DNA from: an uncultured Photobacterium sp.
GTDB lineage: Bacteria > Pseudomonadota > Gammaproteobacteria > Enterobacterales > Vibrionaceae
Assembly (NCBI RefSeq): GCF_947502415.1
Contig: NZ_CANMZV010000019.1
Span: forward strand, 1 to 64,000
Direction: 5' to 3'
Length of the DNA: 64,000 nt
The position numbers were made by a program, and so were the translations under genes. The notes below the pieces were generated by a model. The model did not search any database, was not told where the DNA came from, and saw only the letters and a program-made list of their open reading frames with translations. Below, piece by piece: positions 1-9,280 of this stretch; the first letter of the stretch is position 1; the number at the start of each line of letters is the position of its first letter.

Positions 1-77
1 GCGTCTGTAGCTCAGCTGGTTAGAGTACTACCTTGACATGGTAGGGGTCGGTGGTTCGAGTCCACTCAGACGCACCA
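1..77 (+). tRNA. tRNA-Val (GAC), copy 1
   Basis: A complete 77-nt cloverleaf. The 7-bp acceptor stem GCGTCTG/CAGACGC is followed by discriminator A and an encoded CCA. The anticodon loop TTGACAT gives GAC, and the T arm has GGTTCGAGTCC. It is identical to copy 3. It starts at the first base of the window, so the cluster may extend further upstream. Confidence 0.97.
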
Positions 78-116
78 ATTTCAGTTAACTGCCCTATCGC
101 AGTTTAACTAAATAGT

Positions 117-193
117 ACGACCGTAGCTCAGCTGGTTAGAGCACCACCTTGACATGGTGGGGGTCGGTGGTTCGAGTCCACTCGGTCGTACCA
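117..193 (+). tRNA. tRNA-Val (GAC), copy 2
   Basis: A 77-nt tRNA with acceptor stem ACGACCG/CGGTCGT, anticodon GAC and encoded CCA. It differs from copies 1 and 3 in the acceptor and anticodon stems, but both strands of each stem change together so pairing is kept. It is separated from its neighbours by 39 and 22 nt, so the three are probably processed from one transcript. Confidence 0.97.
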
Positions 194-215
194 GATTCTC
201 TTGAATCAACAATCT

Positions 216-292
216 GCGTCTGTAGCTCAGCTGGTTAGAGTACTACCTTGACATGGTAGGGGTCGGTGGTTCGAGTCCACTCAGACGCACCA
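216..292 (+). tRNA. tRNA-Val (GAC), copy 3
   Basis: Identical in sequence to the copy at 1-77: acceptor stem GCGTCTG/CAGACGC, anticodon GAC, encoded CCA. It is the last tRNA of the cluster and is followed 20 nt later by a strong terminator. Confidence 0.97.
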
Positions 293-312
293 TATTTATC
301 TCAAAGAGATAC

Positions 313-342
313 AAAAGCCTGTTCTTGCGAACAGGCTTTTTT
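313..342 (+). terminator. Rho-independent terminator of the tRNA-Val cluster
   Basis: An 11-bp stem AAAGCCTGTTC/GAACAGGCTTT with a TTGC loop, running into a T tract. It ends the tRNA operon. Confidence 0.9.
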
Positions 343-467
343 GCATCTTAAGCCGGCCTCTGCACTCACAATCCTTAGCGCAGCTCTCCTTATTAGAAAT
401 AAGAAATATTCTCCAAATTGTGTAATTGAACAGATAGATGACGCAAAGTCACATTCTACCTAACAAT

Positions 468-498
468 AAAAAAGCTCACTTTTATAGTGAGCTTTTTA
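468..498 (-). terminator. Terminator downstream of the bactofilin gene
   Basis: Hairpin AAAAAGCTCACT/AGTGAGCTTTTT with A and T flanks, so it can act in both directions. It lies 30 nt past the bactofilin stop, between that gene and the tRNA cluster. The stretch 343-467 holds no gene I can support. Confidence 0.8.
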
Positions 499-527
499 TT
501 CAATAAAGTTGGCAACAGCTGGCGTAA

Positions 528-968
528 TTACTCGTTAACAGCTTTCTGCTCAGGTTTCTTTTTCGTTGTTTTTGAAGCTGTTTTCTCTTTAGAGGACAAC
601 TCGACCACCTGCTCTTTTTCTGCCGGATGAGTGCTACCCAGGAAGCAACCACCGCGTTCAATGCTCAGATTGTCGCAATAAATTGTACCGGAAACTTTGC
701 CATTATCGAGAATTTCAATTGCGTTAGCGTAACAGGTACCTTCAATCAAACCATTCACAACAATTTTATCCGCAAAAATCTCGCCTTTCAGACGGCCAGT
801 GTTACTAACGACCAAGGCTTTTTCCAGGCGAAGCTTTCCTTCAATTACACCATCTACCTGAATATCACAAGCTAGCTGGAGCTCGCCTGTGATGTTACAA
901 CCTTTTGCGATGACAGTTGTAGTTGCGTGCTGACTCGTTGTTCCACCTTGTTTATTAAAGATAGCCAT
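528..968 (-). CDS. Bactofilin (polymer-forming cytoskeletal protein)
   Basis: A 146-residue bactofilin (DUF583) family protein. A short N-terminal tail of about 20 residues is followed by a repetitive beta-helix core (about 21-110) with regularly spaced Gly/Val/Ile steps such as VDGVIEGKL and VNGLIEGTC. A Lys/Glu-rich tail ends it. Bactofilins polymerise without nucleotides, usually at the inner face of the cell membrane, and often partner with M23 peptidases to shape the wall. That is exactly the neighbour here. The start at 968 is inside the 3' end of the M23 gene, giving a 97-nt overlap in a different frame. The residues from the start match the usual family N-terminus, so I keep this start. 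Translation is probably coupled to the upstream gene. Confidence 0.9.
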   Translation of the reverse strand: MAIFNKQGGTTSQHATTTVIAKGCNITGELQLACDIQVDGVIEGKLRLEKALVVSNTGRLKGEIFADKIVVNGLIEGTCYANAIEILDNGKVSGTIYCDNLSIERGGCFLGSTHPAEKEQVVELSSKEKTASKTTKKKPEQKAVNE

Positions 969-1822
969 TTTATTTTTCTCTCTTTTTCGAAAATATGTTC
1001 AAAGTTATCCATGCCCCAATCAACAAACGGACGCGGATCTAGTGCCCTGCCAACGAAGCGGATTTCATAATGCAAGTGTGGACCTGATGACAACCCTGAA
1101 TTCCCGGAATATCCAATCAAGTCCCCCTTATTGACGAAGTCACCACTACGGACAGCAAACTTCTTCATATGTGAATATGAAGAGGTAAATCCAAACGAAT
1201 GTTGTAGTCGTAAGAAGTTTCCTGAGCCCTTATTACTTGGCCTAACCGTTTCAACAACACCGTCGGCCGGTGCATAAATCGGCGTACCAATATTGACAGC
1301 AAAGTCGAGTCCCCGATGCATACGAGTTTTCCCCGTTACCGGATGTACACGCTTACCGAACTGTGAAGACTGCCTTGCATTTTTTACCGGCGCTCCATTT
1401 GGCAGGCTTTCAAGAATGCTAACTCTCACAGCAGAAGTAATCGCCGCCACATCTAATCGAGACTCAATCGGCGTTTCTCCATCGGCATTAACGCCCAATA
1501 AATTTTCCAGATCTCCTAGTCGATCAGAAACCAGCGTCAGCTTGGATTCCCGCTCATCCAGGTCATGTTCAAGATCTGTCTTAAGCTGCTTTAATACATC
1601 AAGTTCTTCGTTTAAAGAATAGGAACGTTTCTCCAGCTCCTCTTGCTTCACTTTGGCAAAGTCAACTTCATTCATCAGATAGAAAATTGAACCTACCGTA
1701 ACAAGTGAAGCAGTCAAAACACCAACCACTGCCCAACGAATGCTTTTTTGCGCTTTCATCCCCAGATGGAAGTGCTTGGATCCATTGATAGTGGATACCG
1801 AAATAATGATACGTTCCTTCAT
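872..1822 (-). CDS. Membrane-anchored M23 (LytM-type) peptidase
   Basis: A 316-residue protein. A transmembrane segment lies near residues 30-52, followed by a coiled coil rich in Glu/Leu/Lys (about 55-110) and a C-terminal M23 peptidase domain (about 150-270). The zinc ligands are visible as HRGLD and GPHLHYE, so the domain looks catalytically competent rather than EnvC-like. Known relatives cleave peptidoglycan cross-links in the periplasm. The C-terminal tail of about 40 residues, rich in Ser and Gln, is encoded over the start of the bactofilin gene. The pair forms a short operon reading leftward, divergent from the RND genes at 2048. A role in wall shaping with the bactofilin is inference from context. 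Confidence 0.9.
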   Translation of the reverse strand: MKERIIISVSTINGSKHFHLGMKAQKSIRWAVVGVLTASLVTVGSIFYLMNEVDFAKVKQEELEKRSYSLNEELDVLKQLKTDLEHDLDERESKLTLVSDRLGDLENLLGVNADGETPIESRLDVAAITSAVRVSILESLPNGAPVKNARQSSQFGKRVHPVTGKTRMHRGLDFAVNIGTPIYAPADGVVETVRPSNKGSGNFLRLQHSFGFTSSYSHMKKFAVRSGDFVNKGDLIGYSGNSGLSSGPHLHYEIRFVGRALDPRPFVDWGMDNFEHIFEKERKIKWLSLINKVEQRVSTQLQLSSQKVVTSQASSS

Positions 1823-1958
1823 GGAATTGCATTTCTTAATGAATCTCTACATTAAAAAAGCGACCACCTTCGGTAATCACTTAAGCCTTGTTATACGCAT
1901 TTTGCGTTACTCAGATATAAAGTTAACAATACAGCAATTTATTGCTAGTATATTCACC

Positions 1959-1986
1959 TTGCGCACAACGCAAAAATGCATAATAA
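1959..1986 (+). promoter_or_regulatory. Possible promoter for the RND operon
   Basis: TTGCGC, a 16-nt spacer and TAATAA lie about 60 nt before the adaptor start, in the 225-nt divergent gap 1823-2047. The TTGCG/CGCAA bases around 1959-1973 also make a small inverted repeat. Neither hexamer is perfect, so this is a weak call. Confidence 0.3.
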
Positions 1987-2047
1987 ACTCTCACTAACCC
2001 ATACATCGGCCACATAAATTACACTTTGCTTACAAGGAAAGTAGCAG

Positions 2048-3151
2048 ATGATCCCAGTAAAACAGACTCTCTCTAGAAACCCTTGGATTATTTCACTCTT
2101 TATCTTATTAGCCATTGGGTTATGGTTACTTAGCGGAATAAACAAATCTCCTGAACAAAATTCCCAGTTACAGCCCGATGACTCAAAAACCTCTCTCTCA
2201 GCCCCTCTCGCAAAAGTTGTTGTATCAACCGTCAAAACCCAACCCATCAGCCGTTCAATCACCCTTTACGGACGGACTGCCCCCGATAGAGAAGCCACCC
2301 TTGGAGCTGAAGTCTCTGGTAAAGTCGAATCCCTACTTGTCCGCAAAGGTGAACGGGTAAAATCTGGGCAACCATTAGTGCAGCTCAACAAGGCAGACAG
2401 GGAGCTTCAATTAAAACGAGCAGAAGCCCTGCTTCTGGTACGTCAAAAAGAACATAAGGCGGCAAAATCACTCCGAGAACGCGGATTACAAGGCGAAGTC
2501 GCTTTCAGCCAGGCAGAAGCCGCTCTAATCGAAGCGAAAGCTTCTGTGAGAAGCTTTGAACTCGCATTGGAAAATACCGTTATCACAGCCCCATTCGATG
2601 GCATTGTAGAAATATTACATATAGAAAAAGGGGACTATCTTGGTATCGGCGATCCAGTGGCTTTGATTGTTGATCTCGATCCCTTAGTGATCACCGCCGA
2701 TGTCAGTGAGCGACACATACAGCAAGTCTTCCTTGGGCAGGAAGCGCAAATTTCCCTCATTACCGGACTCACAACAACAGGGGCACTTCGTTATCAAGCA
2801 ACCGTTGCTTCTTCACAAACCAATACGTTTGCAATTGAAATTGAGATCCCCAACTCCAAGATGAAAATATCAGCAGGTATCAGTGCCGATATTGCTTTAG
2901 CTCTTGATACCCAGTCCGCCATAAAAATCACACCATCAATGCTGGCGCTTGATGAATCCGGCAACCTTGGGATCAAAACTGTAATTAATAAAAACCAAGT
3001 GAAATTTATCCCTATATCCATAGTTAAGGTTGAACCCGACGGGGTATGGTTAGGTGGCGTTAACAATGAAGTTAATGTCATTACGGTCGGACAAGGTTTC
3101 GTCCGTGATGGAGATAACGTTATCCCAGTCCGAGAAGCGGGGAATGAATAA
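2048..3151 (+). CDS. RND efflux periplasmic adaptor (membrane fusion protein)
   Basis: A 367-residue HlyD/AcrA-type adaptor. An N-terminal hydrophobic anchor covers about residues 14-32, with no lipobox. A lipoyl half-motif (GAEVSGKVESL) precedes a coiled-coil hairpin rich in Ala/Glu/Lys (about 110-165). The second lipoyl half (ITAPFDGIVE) and beta-barrel follow. It bridges the inner-membrane pump to an outer-membrane channel. An AAGGAAAG Shine-Dalgarno sequence lies close before the ATG. The stop overlaps the permease start as TAATG, indicating translational coupling. No outer-membrane factor is encoded nearby, so a TolC from elsewhere is presumably used. Substrate unknown. Confidence 0.9.
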   Translation: MIPVKQTLSRNPWIISLFILLAIGLWLLSGINKSPEQNSQLQPDDSKTSLSAPLAKVVVSTVKTQPISRSITLYGRTAPDREATLGAEVSGKVESLLVRKGERVKSGQPLVQLNKADRELQLKRAEALLLVRQKEHKAAKSLRERGLQGEVAFSQAEAALIEAKASVRSFELALENTVITAPFDGIVEILHIEKGDYLGIGDPVALIVDLDPLVITADVSERHIQQVFLGQEAQISLITGLTTTGALRYQATVASSQTNTFAIEIEIPNSKMKISAGISADIALALDTQSAIKITPSMLALDESGNLGIKTVINKNQVKFIPISIVKVEPDGVWLGGVNNEVNVITVGQGFVRDGDNVIPVREAGNE

Positions 3152-6100
3152 TGTTCACGATTATCGATGCAGCCCTAAGCCGCTCCAGGACTATGATCAC
3201 CCTGCTGATACTTGTCCTGATTGCAGGCATCATCATGTATCGGGTGATCCCGAAAGAATCCAACCCGGATATCGCCATTCCTATTATTTATGCCTCGGTT
3301 ACTCATGAGGGGATCAGCCCAGAAGATGCTGAGCGACTATTAGCCAGGCCTCTGGAGAAAGAACTACAGTCCATAGAAAATGTCAAAGAGATGCGTTCGA
3401 CAGCAGCCGAGGGCTATGCCTCTGTCGTGCTGGAATTCAATGCAGGTGCCGATCTCAATGAAGCTCTGACCGACGTACGTGAAGCCGTCGATATCGCTAA
3501 AGCGCAGCTGCCCGATGAAAGTGACGAGCCGACTATTCACGAAATCACAATTGCCAACGTGGATCCTATCCTATCAATGGTGCTCTATGGCACGGTACCA
3601 GAACGGACCACAATCCAAATCGCCAGAGAACTTCAGGACAAACTCGAAAGCTACCGCCAAGTCCTTGAAGTCGATATCGCGGGGGATCGTGAGGACGTTG
3701 TCGAGGTACTTGTCGAGCCATTACTTATGGAAAGCTACGGCCTTGACCAAAATGATGTATTCAACCTTGTAGCTCGAAATAACCGAGTTGTTGCCGCAGG
3801 CTTTATCGATAGCGGACATGGCCGCTTTTCTGTCAAAGTACCCTCTGTTTTTGACTCACTCAAAGATATCCTTGAACTGCCAATCAAAGTGGACGGCAAT
3901 ACTGTCGTTACCTTCGGTGACATCGCTACAGTACGCCGCTCATACCGTGACCCTAACAGTTTTGCACGCCTAAATGGTCAGCCTGCGATTGTTTTAGATA
4001 TAAAAAAACGCGCAGGCGAAAACATCATTGAAACGGTAGAGATAGTCAAAGCTGTTGTTGCAGAAGCCCAAAAAACCGCAATATGGCCCGACAATCTTTT
4101 GGTCGAATACACCTTGGATCAATCCAAGGATGTCAAAATCATGCTCAATGACCTACAAAATAATGTTTTGTCAGCCATTGTCCTCGTGGTTATGGTGATA
4201 CTGGCGATTTTAGGAGCAAGAACTGCACTGCTTATTGGTATTTCAATCCCCGGCTCTTTCCTTACGGGCTTATTGGTACTTGCAATGAGCGGGCTGACCG
4301 TCAACATTATGGTGCTATTTTCACTCATCATGGCTGTCGGTATGCTCGTTGACGGTGCTATCGTTGTCACCGAATATGCCGACAGACGGATGCAGGAAAG
4401 TATCCCCCGCAAACAGGCATACCAAGAGGCCGCCAAGCGAATGGCCTGGCCAATTACCGCATCAACAGCAACGACACTGGCAGCTTTTGCCCCTATGCTT
4501 TTTTGGCCGGATATTACCGGTGAATTCATGCGGTATTTACCGCTAACCCTAATAGCCACCCTCAGTGCCTCATTAGTAATGGCGATGCTTTTTGTTCCGG
4601 TTTTAGGCAGTGTGCTGGGTAAACCTCAACACATCAGTAAAGCCGAAAGGCAACGCAGGCTAGCGCTTGAAAAAGGACACTTTGACCAGGCCAAGGGCTT
4701 AACTCGTGTTTATCTGTCCAGCCTTGCCTTCGCGATTCGTCATCCGCTGAAAATTCTCATCGGCGCGCTGGTTTTTGCCTTCGTTATTGGTTTCGGTTAC
4801 GCCCAAGCCGGATTAGGCGTCGTCTTCTTCCCGGAAGTAGATCCGCCTTTCTTTACCATAAAAGCACGCTCCCACGGCGATTTATCTATCTACGAAAAAG
4901 ATGCGCTTATGCGCGAAATAGAGTCACGGGTACTGGAGGCTGATGGCCTGAGCAGCGTATACACCCGAACCGGAGGGACCGACCAAATTGGCTACATCGT
5001 ATTAAATCCATTGGACTGGCAGTATCGCCCGCCAGTTAAAGCCATCATCGCAGATTTACGTGAAAAAACATCAGATTTGGCCGGGGTCGAATTAGAGTTC
5101 AAATTTCCGGAAGCCGGGCCGCCAAGCGCTCACGATCTGGTTATTGAAATATCAAGTACCAACGCAGACCAAATGTCCGATGCCGTTAAACAGATCCGCC
5201 ATTGGGTTGAGTCACAGACTTCCTTAACCAATATCTCGGATTCTGACAATAAACCGGGCATTGACTGGGAAATCAATATCAACCGTGATGATGCGGCTCG
5301 ATTTGGCGGAGATGCAACCCTTGTCGGTAATACCGTTCAGTTTGTGACTAACGGCCTAAAAATTGGCGAATATCTACCGGATGATACCGATGATGAAGTT
5401 GATATTTTGGTGCGATACCCACAAGAAAAGCGGGATATTGGACGCTTCGATGAACTAAGGGTAAAAACCCATTATGGACTGATCCCTATTACTAACTTTG
5501 CCAATGTCATTCCCTCCCCTAAGCAAGGCACTATCAGTCGCATTGATGGTAAGCGGGTACTTGAAGTAATGGCGGATATGGCCCCCGGCTATAACCTAAG
5601 TCTTGAACTCCCTAAAGTGCAAGCAGCCATCGAACAACTTCCGCTAGGAGACTCAATCTCATTCAAGCTCAGAGGCCAAAACGAAGAACAGGAAAACTCA
5701 TCCGCCTTCTTGCTGTCAGCCTTCCTGGTTGCATTGGCTGTGATTGGCCTGATCCTGATTACCCAGTTCAACAGCTTCTATCAGGCGCTATTGATCCTCA
5801 GTGCCGTCTTGTTCTCAACTATCGGCGTTTTTCTAGGTTTGTTAATTTTCCAACGACCATTCGGGATCGTTATGTCAGGTATCGGTGTCATCTCCCTGGC
5901 GGGAATTGTGGTCAACAACAACATCGTTTTGATCGACACCTATAACCAACTAAGACATAAAGGGTACGACAAAACGCTGGCTATTATGCACACAGGTTCC
6001 CAGCGTTTGCGTCCGGTGTTGCTAACCACGATCACAACGATTTTAGGTTTAATGCCAATGGTTTTAGAAATGAACATCGATCTCATCAGCAGAAAGGTGG

Positions 6101-6318
6101 AATTCGGCGCACCTAGTACTCAATGGTGGTCGCAGCTGGCAACGGCTGTCGCTGGCGGCCTTGCGTTTGCGACCCTGCTAACATTAATACTCACTCCCTG
6201 CCTTCTGATGTTAGGAAGAGACAAACAACCTAAAGAACAGTCTCGAATATCAACTAAACCGGTAGAAACACCCAGAAAGCTTGAAGAACCAACAATGAAA
6301 ACGGAGGAGATTTTCTGA
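3151..6318 (+). CDS. RND family efflux permease
   Basis: A 1055-residue inner-membrane transporter of the AcrB/MexF class, full length for the family. The first helix is followed by the porter-domain motif ESNPDIAIP near the start. A second long periplasmic domain lies at about 560-860, and helices 7-12 end near residue 1030. The acidic pair in helix 4 is visible in VGMLVDGAIVVTEY, as expected for proton coupling. It shares one base with the adaptor gene. A short polar tail ends the protein. It probably exports hydrophobic or amphipathic compounds, but the substrate cannot be read from the sequence. No dedicated regulator is adjacent. Confidence 0.93.
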   Translation: MFTIIDAALSRSRTMITLLILVLIAGIIMYRVIPKESNPDIAIPIIYASVTHEGISPEDAERLLARPLEKELQSIENVKEMRSTAAEGYASVVLEFNAGADLNEALTDVREAVDIAKAQLPDESDEPTIHEITIANVDPILSMVLYGTVPERTTIQIARELQDKLESYRQVLEVDIAGDREDVVEVLVEPLLMESYGLDQNDVFNLVARNNRVVAAGFIDSGHGRFSVKVPSVFDSLKDILELPIKVDGNTVVTFGDIATVRRSYRDPNSFARLNGQPAIVLDIKKRAGENIIETVEIVKAVVAEAQKTAIWPDNLLVEYTLDQSKDVKIMLNDLQNNVLSAIVLVVMVILAILGARTALLIGISIPGSFLTGLLVLAMSGLTVNIMVLFSLIMAVGMLVDGAIVVTEYADRRMQESIPRKQAYQEAAKRMAWPITASTATTLAAFAPMLFWPDITGEFMRYLPLTLIATLSASLVMAMLFVPVLGSVLGKPQHISKAERQRRLALEKGHFDQAKGLTRVYLSSLAFAIRHPLKILIGALVFAFVIGFGYAQAGLGVVFFPEVDPPFFTIKARSHGDLSIYEKDALMREIESRVLEADGLSSVYTRTGGTDQIGYIVLNPLDWQYRPPVKAIIADLREKTSDLAGVELEFKFPEAGPPSAHDLVIEISSTNADQMSDAVKQIRHWVESQTSLTNISDSDNKPGIDWEININRDDAARFGGDATLVGNTVQFVTNGLKIGEYLPDDTDDEVDILVRYPQEKRDIGRFDELRVKTHYGLIPITNFANVIPSPKQGTISRIDGKRVLEVMADMAPGYNLSLELPKVQAAIEQLPLGDSISFKLRGQNEEQENSSAFLLSAFLVALAVIGLILITQFNSFYQALLILSAVLFSTIGVFLGLLIFQRPFGIVMSGIGVISLAGIVVNNNIVLIDTYNQLRHKGYDKTLAIMHTGSQRLRPVLLTTITTILGLMPMVLEMNIDLISRKVEFGAPSTQWWSQLATAVAGGLAFATLLTLILTPCLLMLGRDKQPKEQSRISTKPVETPRKLEEPTMKTEEIF

Positions 6319-6370
6319 CAGCCTAGATGTATATCTCTTGATTTATGTTGATGGATAATCGGTACCAGCA

Positions 6371-6413
6371 AAAAGCCAGCCTAGTTCAGGGCACCTGAAA
6401 CAGGCTGGCTTTT
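6371..6413 (+). terminator. Terminator after the RND operon
   Basis: Stem AAAAGCCAGCCT/AGGCTGGCTTTT with a roughly 19-nt loop and flanking A and T runs. It sits between the convergent RND and cio operons and could serve both. Confidence 0.8.
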
Positions 6414-6468
6414 CTAGATGTATTTTTAGCAAAACAATAGATCGGCTATGTATCAACGAAATAATTCT

Positions 6469-6582
6469 TCAAGCGGGAAAAAGAATCCAGCGGATTAACA
6501 GCGCGATCAGTGAAACCGATAACACGCCGCCACACCACAATATGAGAAACCAAAACCAACGCTTTAAACAAGGGTTAATCAT
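6469..6582 (-). CDS. DUF2474-type small subunit next to cioB
   Basis: A 37-residue protein: a short polar N-terminus (MINPCLKRW), then a single hydrophobic helix of about 20 residues and an Arg-Trp turn near the end. Its ATG shares one base with the cioB stop (TGATG), so it is the third gene of the cioAB operon. Position, size and topology match the DUF2474 proteins found beside cyanide-insensitive bd oxidases. These are thought to play a part like CydX/CydH, the single-helix accessory subunits of cytochrome bd. The homology is judged by eye from composition and context. It is short enough to be missed by many gene finders. Confidence 0.75.
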   Translation of the reverse strand: MINPCLKRWFWFLILWCGGVLSVSLIALLIRWILFPA

Positions 6583-7580
6583 CAATGATAGCCCTCATCC
6601 TCATTGATTTTACCGCGGAAAACCCAATACGAATAAGCCGTATAGGCAATGATCAACGGCAATAAGACTACTGCCCCACTGAGCAAAAATATCAAGCTGG
6701 TATCGGGGGCCGCCGCTTCAGCATAAGTCAGGCTGTGTGGCACGATATAAGGGTAAGTACTGACCCCAAAGCCCACAAAAGCAAGAAAGAAAAGCCCCAG
6801 ACTTGCCAGGTATGCCTTCACCGGTTTATGTGCAATTAAATCTTTGAACAATAAGAAAACAAGATAAGCAGAACCAGCAGGAATTAACAGAAACAACAAA
6901 GCCTGCGGAAACGAAAACCAACGTGCTGCAATTTCACTGTTTCCTAATGGCAGCCACAGGCTGAGGATAACAACCATCACCACCATCGCCAGAGCACACT
7001 TCTTCGCAGTACGGTAATAACGGGCTTGATATGGGGCAGGAAGCTTAATCAACAACCAACATGCCCCCAGCAAGCAATAGGCTGCAACAGTAACCAAACC
7101 ACAAAACACGCTAAATGGTGTAAACCAGTCAAACCAACCTCCACTATACTGGCGGTCGACAACGTCCACGCCCTGAAGCAAGGTTCCCAACATCATTCCC
7201 TGAGTAAATGTCGCGATCAATGAACCGATGAAAAATGAGCTGTCCCAAAGGAACTGTCCCCGGCGGGTGCGGAAACGGTATTCAAAGGCAACACCTCGGA
7301 ATATCAATCCAAGCAACATCATTGTCAATGGCGCATATACTGCTGGCATCACCACTGAATATGCCAACGGAAAGACAGCAAACAACCCACCGCCTCCCAG
7401 CACCAGCCAGGTTTCGTTACCATCCCAAACCGGTGCGATACTGTTCATCATCAGATCCCGCTCTTTAGATGAATCAGCCCCGAGAAAAAGAATACCAATT
7501 CCCAAGTCAAAACCATCCAGAATCACATAAGCGAAAACCGCGACAGCAATTAAGATATACCATATCAATGCATAATCCAT
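6582..7580 (-). CDS. cioB: Cytochrome bd-type (CIO) quinol oxidase subunit II
   Basis: A 332-residue membrane protein with about eight to nine helices. The N-terminal motif DGFDLGIGIL and the WDGNETWLV stretch are hallmarks of CydB/CioB. The length fits the short cyanide-insensitive group (about 335) better than E. coli CydB (379). It pairs with subunit I to oxidise quinol and reduce oxygen at the inner membrane. The gene starts 8 nt after the cioA stop, and its own stop overlaps the small DUF2474 gene. The operon therefore reads cioA-cioB-DUF2474. Confidence 0.93.
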   Translation of the reverse strand: MDYALIWYILIAVAVFAYVILDGFDLGIGILFLGADSSKERDLMMNSIAPVWDGNETWLVLGGGGLFAVFPLAYSVVMPAVYAPLTMMLLGLIFRGVAFEYRFRTRRGQFLWDSSFFIGSLIATFTQGMMLGTLLQGVDVVDRQYSGGWFDWFTPFSVFCGLVTVAAYCLLGACWLLIKLPAPYQARYYRTAKKCALAMVVMVVILSLWLPLGNSEIAARWFSFPQALLFLLIPAGSAYLVFLLFKDLIAHKPVKAYLASLGLFFLAFVGFGVSTYPYIVPHSLTYAEAAAPDTSLIFLLSGAVVLLPLIIAYTAYSYWVFRGKINEDEGYH

Positions 7581-7588
7581 ATGGCCTC

Positions 7589-8974
7589 CTAAGGATTCAA
7601 GTGAGTAGTAGTGGTGATTGACGAACTGGCTTCTGACGTTTTCGATTCTAGCGCCTGCTGATACTTAGTTGGTGATTTACGCATCAGGCGTAGAATATAA
7701 AAGAGCCCCGCACCAAAAACGCTGAAGTATACGACAACAAAAGCAGCCAGTGACACGCTCACAGCAGCGGCATCAACCGGAGAAATAGAATCAACCGTCC
7801 GAAGCAGCCCATATACTGTAAAGGGCTGCCGCCCTACCTCTGTTGTTATCCAGCCGCTAAGAAGAGCAATAAAACCGGCAGGAGCCATCACCAAACAGCA
7901 ACGATGGAACCAGTTATTATGATAGAGCTCTTTCTTCCAGCGAAGCCACAAACTGGTCAACCCTATTGCCAACATCATAAAGCCCAGAGCAACCATAATC
8001 CTGAAACTCCAAAAAACCAAAGTCACAGGTGGCTGCTGTTCTTCAGGGAAAGCATCAAGCCCTTTCACTTCTCCGTTCCATTCATGCTTAAGAATAACGC
8101 TGCCGAGATGAGGAATAGCAATTTTGTAATCGACAACTTTTTCCTCTTCATTGGGAATACCAAACAAAATCAGCGGAGCCCCCTTCTGGGTTTCAAAGTG
8201 CCCTTCCATTGCGGCGATTTTTGCCGGTTGATGCTCCAGAGTATTAAGACCATGCAAATCGCCGACAACAACCTGAAGTGGGGTAACAATAGCAGCCATC
8301 CACATTGCCATTGAAAACATCTTTCTAGCCAAGTGGTTATGCTGGGAGCGAAGCAAGTGGTATGCACCGACCCCACCGACAACAAATGCAGTCGTCAGAT
8401 ACGCGGCCAGAACCATGTGAACGAGTCGATATGGAAAAGACGGATTGAATACAACCGCCCACCAATCCTCAGGAATAAACTGCCCCAACTCATTAACAGA
8501 ATAACCTGCCGGGGTGTGCATCCAACTGTTTACCGACAATATCCAAAATGCAGAAAACAATGTGCCGAAGGCGACGATTAGAGTTGATAAAAAATGAAGT
8601 TTTTGACCAACACGCTTCATCCCGAACAGCATGACACCAAGGAAACCAGCTTCAAGGAAGAAAGCCGTAAACACTTCATATCCCATCAGCGGCCCGAGTA
8701 CCGGGCCGGTTTTTTCTGCAAACACACTCCAGTTAGTACCGAACTGGTAGCTCATGACTATGCCACTAACTACCCCCATACCAAAACTGATCGCAAAAAT
8801 CTTAATCCAGTACTGGTAGAGCTCAATGTATTTATGTTGGCCTGTCTTGAGAAATAACCCTTCCAATACGGCAAGATAGCTTGCAAGGCCAATCGTAAAG
8901 GCAGGGAAAACGATATGAAAAGACACAGTAAAAGCGAATTGAAATCTAGCCAAATCAACAGCAAGTTCACCCAT
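7589..8974 (-). CDS. cioA: Cytochrome bd-type (CIO) quinol oxidase subunit I
   Basis: A 461-residue haem-bearing subunit. His20 in the first helix (SFHIVFP) matches the high-spin haem ligand of E. coli CydA. The acidic residues of helix 3 are present in GYEVFTAFFLEAG, and the GRQP motif follows the periplasmic loop. The protein is shorter than E. coli CydA (522), consistent with the short Q-loop form typical of cyanide-insensitive oxidases. It catalyses quinol oxidation with reduction of oxygen to water and does not pump protons. First gene of the operon. The 306-nt spacer upstream (8975-9280) holds the promoter, but I could not pick out a clear one or an ArcA/FNR site. Confidence 0.93.
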   Translation of the reverse strand: MGELAVDLARFQFAFTVSFHIVFPAFTIGLASYLAVLEGLFLKTGQHKYIELYQYWIKIFAISFGMGVVSGIVMSYQFGTNWSVFAEKTGPVLGPLMGYEVFTAFFLEAGFLGVMLFGMKRVGQKLHFLSTLIVAFGTLFSAFWILSVNSWMHTPAGYSVNELGQFIPEDWWAVVFNPSFPYRLVHMVLAAYLTTAFVVGGVGAYHLLRSQHNHLARKMFSMAMWMAAIVTPLQVVVGDLHGLNTLEHQPAKIAAMEGHFETQKGAPLILFGIPNEEEKVVDYKIAIPHLGSVILKHEWNGEVKGLDAFPEEQQPPVTLVFWSFRIMVALGFMMLAIGLTSLWLRWKKELYHNNWFHRCCLVMAPAGFIALLSGWITTEVGRQPFTVYGLLRTVDSISPVDAAAVSVSLAAFVVVYFSVFGAGLFYILRLMRKSPTKYQQALESKTSEASSSITTTTHLNP

Positions 8975-9280
8975 AACGGCTCCTTAACCCAACCCGCTTA
9001 TTAGTGTGATAGGCTGGGTATCTCCAATGCCAAAAGCTAACTATGCTTTTATACGATTAAAGCTAAATTATGGTTCATTGTTCAGTAGATGACGGAACTT
9101 AATAAATACAAGGGATAGTTATTGGGAAGAATTCAGAAACAATCGGTCATCTAGGCGGTCTCCATTTCATGTGACTAATAAATGAATAGATTCTTAGCTC
9201 AAAATTCTTGGCGGGTCATAACTCTCAATACCATAACAGCCTGAGATTATGCCCGACGCTTTATTATTTATATTGCAAGC

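Noticed and set aside
266..463. A 65-codon open frame starting inside the third tRNA-Val
   Set aside because: It runs through tRNA and terminator sequence, has no ribosome site and shows no coding character.
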